A stretch of DNA of 64,000 bases, from contig NC_049905.1 of the NCBI RefSeq assembly GCF_001411555.2, positions 7,283,053-7,347,052 of the forward strand, in the 5' to 3' direction. Shown here piece after piece: positions 62,401-64,000 of this stretch. A program made the position numbers and the translations under genes. How positions within the stretch are numbered: the stretch's first letter is position 1; every line of letters begins with the position of its first letter. The DNA is from Juglans regia (Eukaryota; Streptophyta; Magnoliopsida; Fagales; Juglandaceae). The notes beneath the pieces are model-generated. The model was not told the DNA's origin. It saw only the letters and a list, made by a program, of their open reading frames with translations, and did not search any database.

Positions 62401-64000
62401 TTGTACGACTCATAGAAGTTCCATGAGTCGCAAACCAGTTAAAGCTACCTAGTGGACCCCACTTGTCATCTACAAACTTCAAAAGGGTCATTTCCTTATC
62501 AACATCATACTTGTATTTACCTCGCTCAGCTGCAGGATTATTTAAATAAGCACTAGGACTGCGGTTAACACCAGCATCTAAGAGCTCTCCTGTAAGTTGA
62601 CAACCAAAATCTATTTCAGCATGTTGACGATGATTTACAAATAAAACATATACCACCACTTTCTCAAAACACCATACAATAGTTCATGGCAGGATGAAAG
62701 CATTGCAATATAAGTTGTTATCTAACTGTTGGATCCGAGTTCAGAAAGCCTATTTGTCCTGTTTAGGTTCTTACTGATCCCTTTATTTAAGTGACTCGTG
62801 CATCCATAAAAGTAGCAGATGGTTGAAATTATCTAGAAAGCAAGGACACAGCCCTTGATTTTAAAGAAACCAACTTTTAGCTATGCATGCTGAAGAGCTG
62901 GCATTAGCTATATATGTGCAAAACCAGATACAGAGATAAAAATCCGTAATTATGAAAAGCAAGTACATGGGAATAAAGATGAGCCACATTGTCCCCCTAA
63001 AACTGCAGGTAACCCCGTCACGTCAATGGCATCAACCATATAAAAATCTAGAGTTATTTACAATGAAAGCTGAAAGAGGCTTCAAAGTAGGGGTGAAGCT
63101 AGGTCTTTTATTTACCAGGATGGGAATATATAACTCTAAGAATAAAAGTGAGAAAATTAAAAATATAATATAAATATATATTAAAAAGCATGAAATTTAA
63201 TGCTTTTCACTAATAAAACTAGATTGAGATAGTAAATTTAATTTCGATATTGTGTTGAAGTAATATTGGGTAACTTGATTGGAGAAGGTGACGATTAACC
63301 TTGATTTTTCTTTTTTAATGACAAGGAACCGTAGAGATGTCAAATGCAACATGTTTTTGACTGGGTTAACCTTCAATTATATATGATCTTTAGCCACACC
63401 AGTAAAAACTTAATTTTTTGTTAAACACTAATGCTTTTAGATTTTTTCCCCTAAGAAAAATATATACAGATTCTTTAAGGTTTGTTGCTTTCAAACGATC
63501 ATATTCTTTCTCCTGCTAATGAGATTTGATTGAAATTATTAATTAAAATTACATATATATATATATATATACACTATCATAAAGTTGAAAATATTAATTT
63601 CTACATCTCTTTAATTTTATATGACAATGAGATTTAGATATAATAGCAAAGAGAAAAATGATAGCAATGAACATGCCACAATGTTCTTAAGAAATTAGAA
63701 TACAGTGCAAAATGTTGAAAGAGAGAGGGAGAAAGATGACACAGAAAAACAAGACCAACAGGGACATTTTAACATCCAAATGATGTGGTGAAGCATAAGA
63801 GCTCTTTCCCTTACCATTACTTACAAAAACTGACCCGGGCCGGATATTTTCATGGGCTTCTATAATGCTTTTCTCAATCCCATCAACAATGACATCAAAC
63901 GACTGTCGTACAAATCCAAGGGATGTTATAATATACACCACATGTTGGAGATAACCCCCAGGGCCAGCGTGCGTGTGAATTCCACTAATAGCTACATTAT
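56466..64000 (-). CDS. NCER: Neutral ceramidase (3' part of gene; N-terminus beyond the window)
   Basis: Eight exons are visible on the minus strand: 63815-64000 (continues outside), 62245-62589, 59865-60129, 59467-59743, 59233-59358, 58063-58126, 57618-57775 and 56466-57008. They are in phase and encode about 653 aa of a protein usually near 770-780. The enzyme hydrolyses ceramide to sphingosine and fatty acid at neutral pH and acts in the secretory or plasma-membrane system. GIHTHAGPGGY contains zinc-ligand histidines, and NCGDVSPNVLG contains the nucleophilic serine of the family. WFATHGTSMSRTN, GGKNELCYGRGPGYPDEFES and ACPRNDLMTEGTF are also intact. The last ~24 residues after VYRIRHF are unlike the family. 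Moving one frame after position 56531 restores a normal end, so a 1-nt deletion or sequence error is likely there. Which NCER paralogue this is remains open. Confidence 0.94.
58189..58217. repeat. T18-G11 homopolymer junction in a ceramidase intron
   Basis: About 18 T are followed directly by about 11 G, i.e. poly(C) then poly(A) on the gene strand. Length calls here are error-prone. Confidence 0.85.
58602..58804. mobile_element. Family A MITE-like element in a ceramidase intron
   Basis: It starts 'ccccgtttggatagtgaaa' and ends 'aaactgcacctaaa', with the shared core 'aaacaattcaactttttc' also seen at 6940-7113. It lies in the intron between exons 58063-58126 and 59233-59358. Confidence 0.65.
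60591..61335 (-). mobile_element. Second 5'-truncated LINE fragment, in a ceramidase intron
   Basis: A T-rich tail region (60591-60615) is followed on the minus strand by the zf-RVT end of an L1-type LINE: 61320-60988 ([38 protein letters not shown]) and 60969-60703 (MIPLCIMWCIWTERNARCFE). It is clearly the same family as 30231-32793. The frame is interrupted between the two pieces. It lies in the intron between exons 62245-62589 and 59865-60129, in the same orientation as the gene. Confidence 0.88.
61644..61806. mobile_element. Family B foldback MITE in a ceramidase intron
   Basis: The left arm 'gatatttgcagtcgtagagt' and the right arm (reverse strand 'atactacatgcagtcatgg') are inverted repeats that continue into 'gcgcggcacaatcc' and 'gctgcgcaattctt'. 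A short AT-rich centre contains 'taatagtggaccccac'. This is the best-preserved copy of the family in the window. Confidence 0.7.
62660..63814. other. Ceramidase intron, no embedded gene seen
   Basis: An AT-rich intron continuing from 62590. It contains a TA microsatellite at about 63552-63572 and no recognised element. Confidence 0.6.

Overview
The window is plant nuclear DNA, almost certainly from a woody eudicot. The evidence is intron-rich genes with GT/AG junctions, plant-only gene families (OCTOPUS-like DUF740, a FAR1/FRS derivative, the plant cytosolic glucan phosphorylase isoform), very AT-rich intergenic DNA, and LINE, SINE, Ty3/gypsy and MITE remnants. The style of the short AT-rich MITEs suggests Fagales (walnut or oak relatives), but that is only an impression. 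I found no organellar, bacterial or viral segment.

Layout. (1) 2903-6094 (+): NPF/PTR peptide-type transporter, 4 exons. (2) 8529-10121 (-): single-exon OCTOPUS-like gene. (3) 14494-21676 (+): cytosolic (H-type) alpha-glucan phosphorylase, 15 exons, 844 aa. (4) 23637-27309 (-): MAC5/RBM22/Slt11-type CCCH-RRM splicing factor, 4 exons, tail-to-tail with gene 3. (5) 29831-36085 (-): mitochondrial uncoupling protein (UCP2-like), 8 firm exons plus a proposed 30-nt last exon beyond a LINE. (6) 36.1-48.9 kb: gene-poor and repeat-rich, with a second copy of the DNA lying 3' of gene 2 and a decayed FAR1/FRS transposase-like pseudogene between two ~0.7-kb direct repeats. (7) 48941-50548 (+): PCNA, 4 exons, with TATA, telo-box and E2F-like elements. 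(8) 52200-55928 (+): a dead, internally deleted Ty3/gypsy chromovirus-like retrotransposon with both LTRs and a TTATT target duplication. (9) 56466 to beyond 64000 (-): neutral ceramidase, 8 exons visible, N-terminus outside the window, with an apparent 1-nt deletion that changes the last ~24 residues.

The genes do not form a functional cluster. They are ordinary housekeeping and physiological genes: peptide transport, phloem patterning, cytosolic heteroglucan turnover, splicing, mitochondrial carrier, replication clamp and sphingolipid hydrolysis. Exon boundaries were worked out by hand from reading frame, GT/AG sites and remembered family sequence, and all phases close.

I do not see a convincing new biological system. 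The most interesting items are structural: the ceramidase frameshift, a duplicated block whose second copy carries a nearly tail-only retro-insertion with a 12-bp target duplication (the other copy serves as the empty site), direct repeats around the FRS relic, a LINE expanding the last UCP intron, a foldback MITE in the PCNA promoter, and an upstream ORF whose stop overlaps the OCTOPUS-like start codon.
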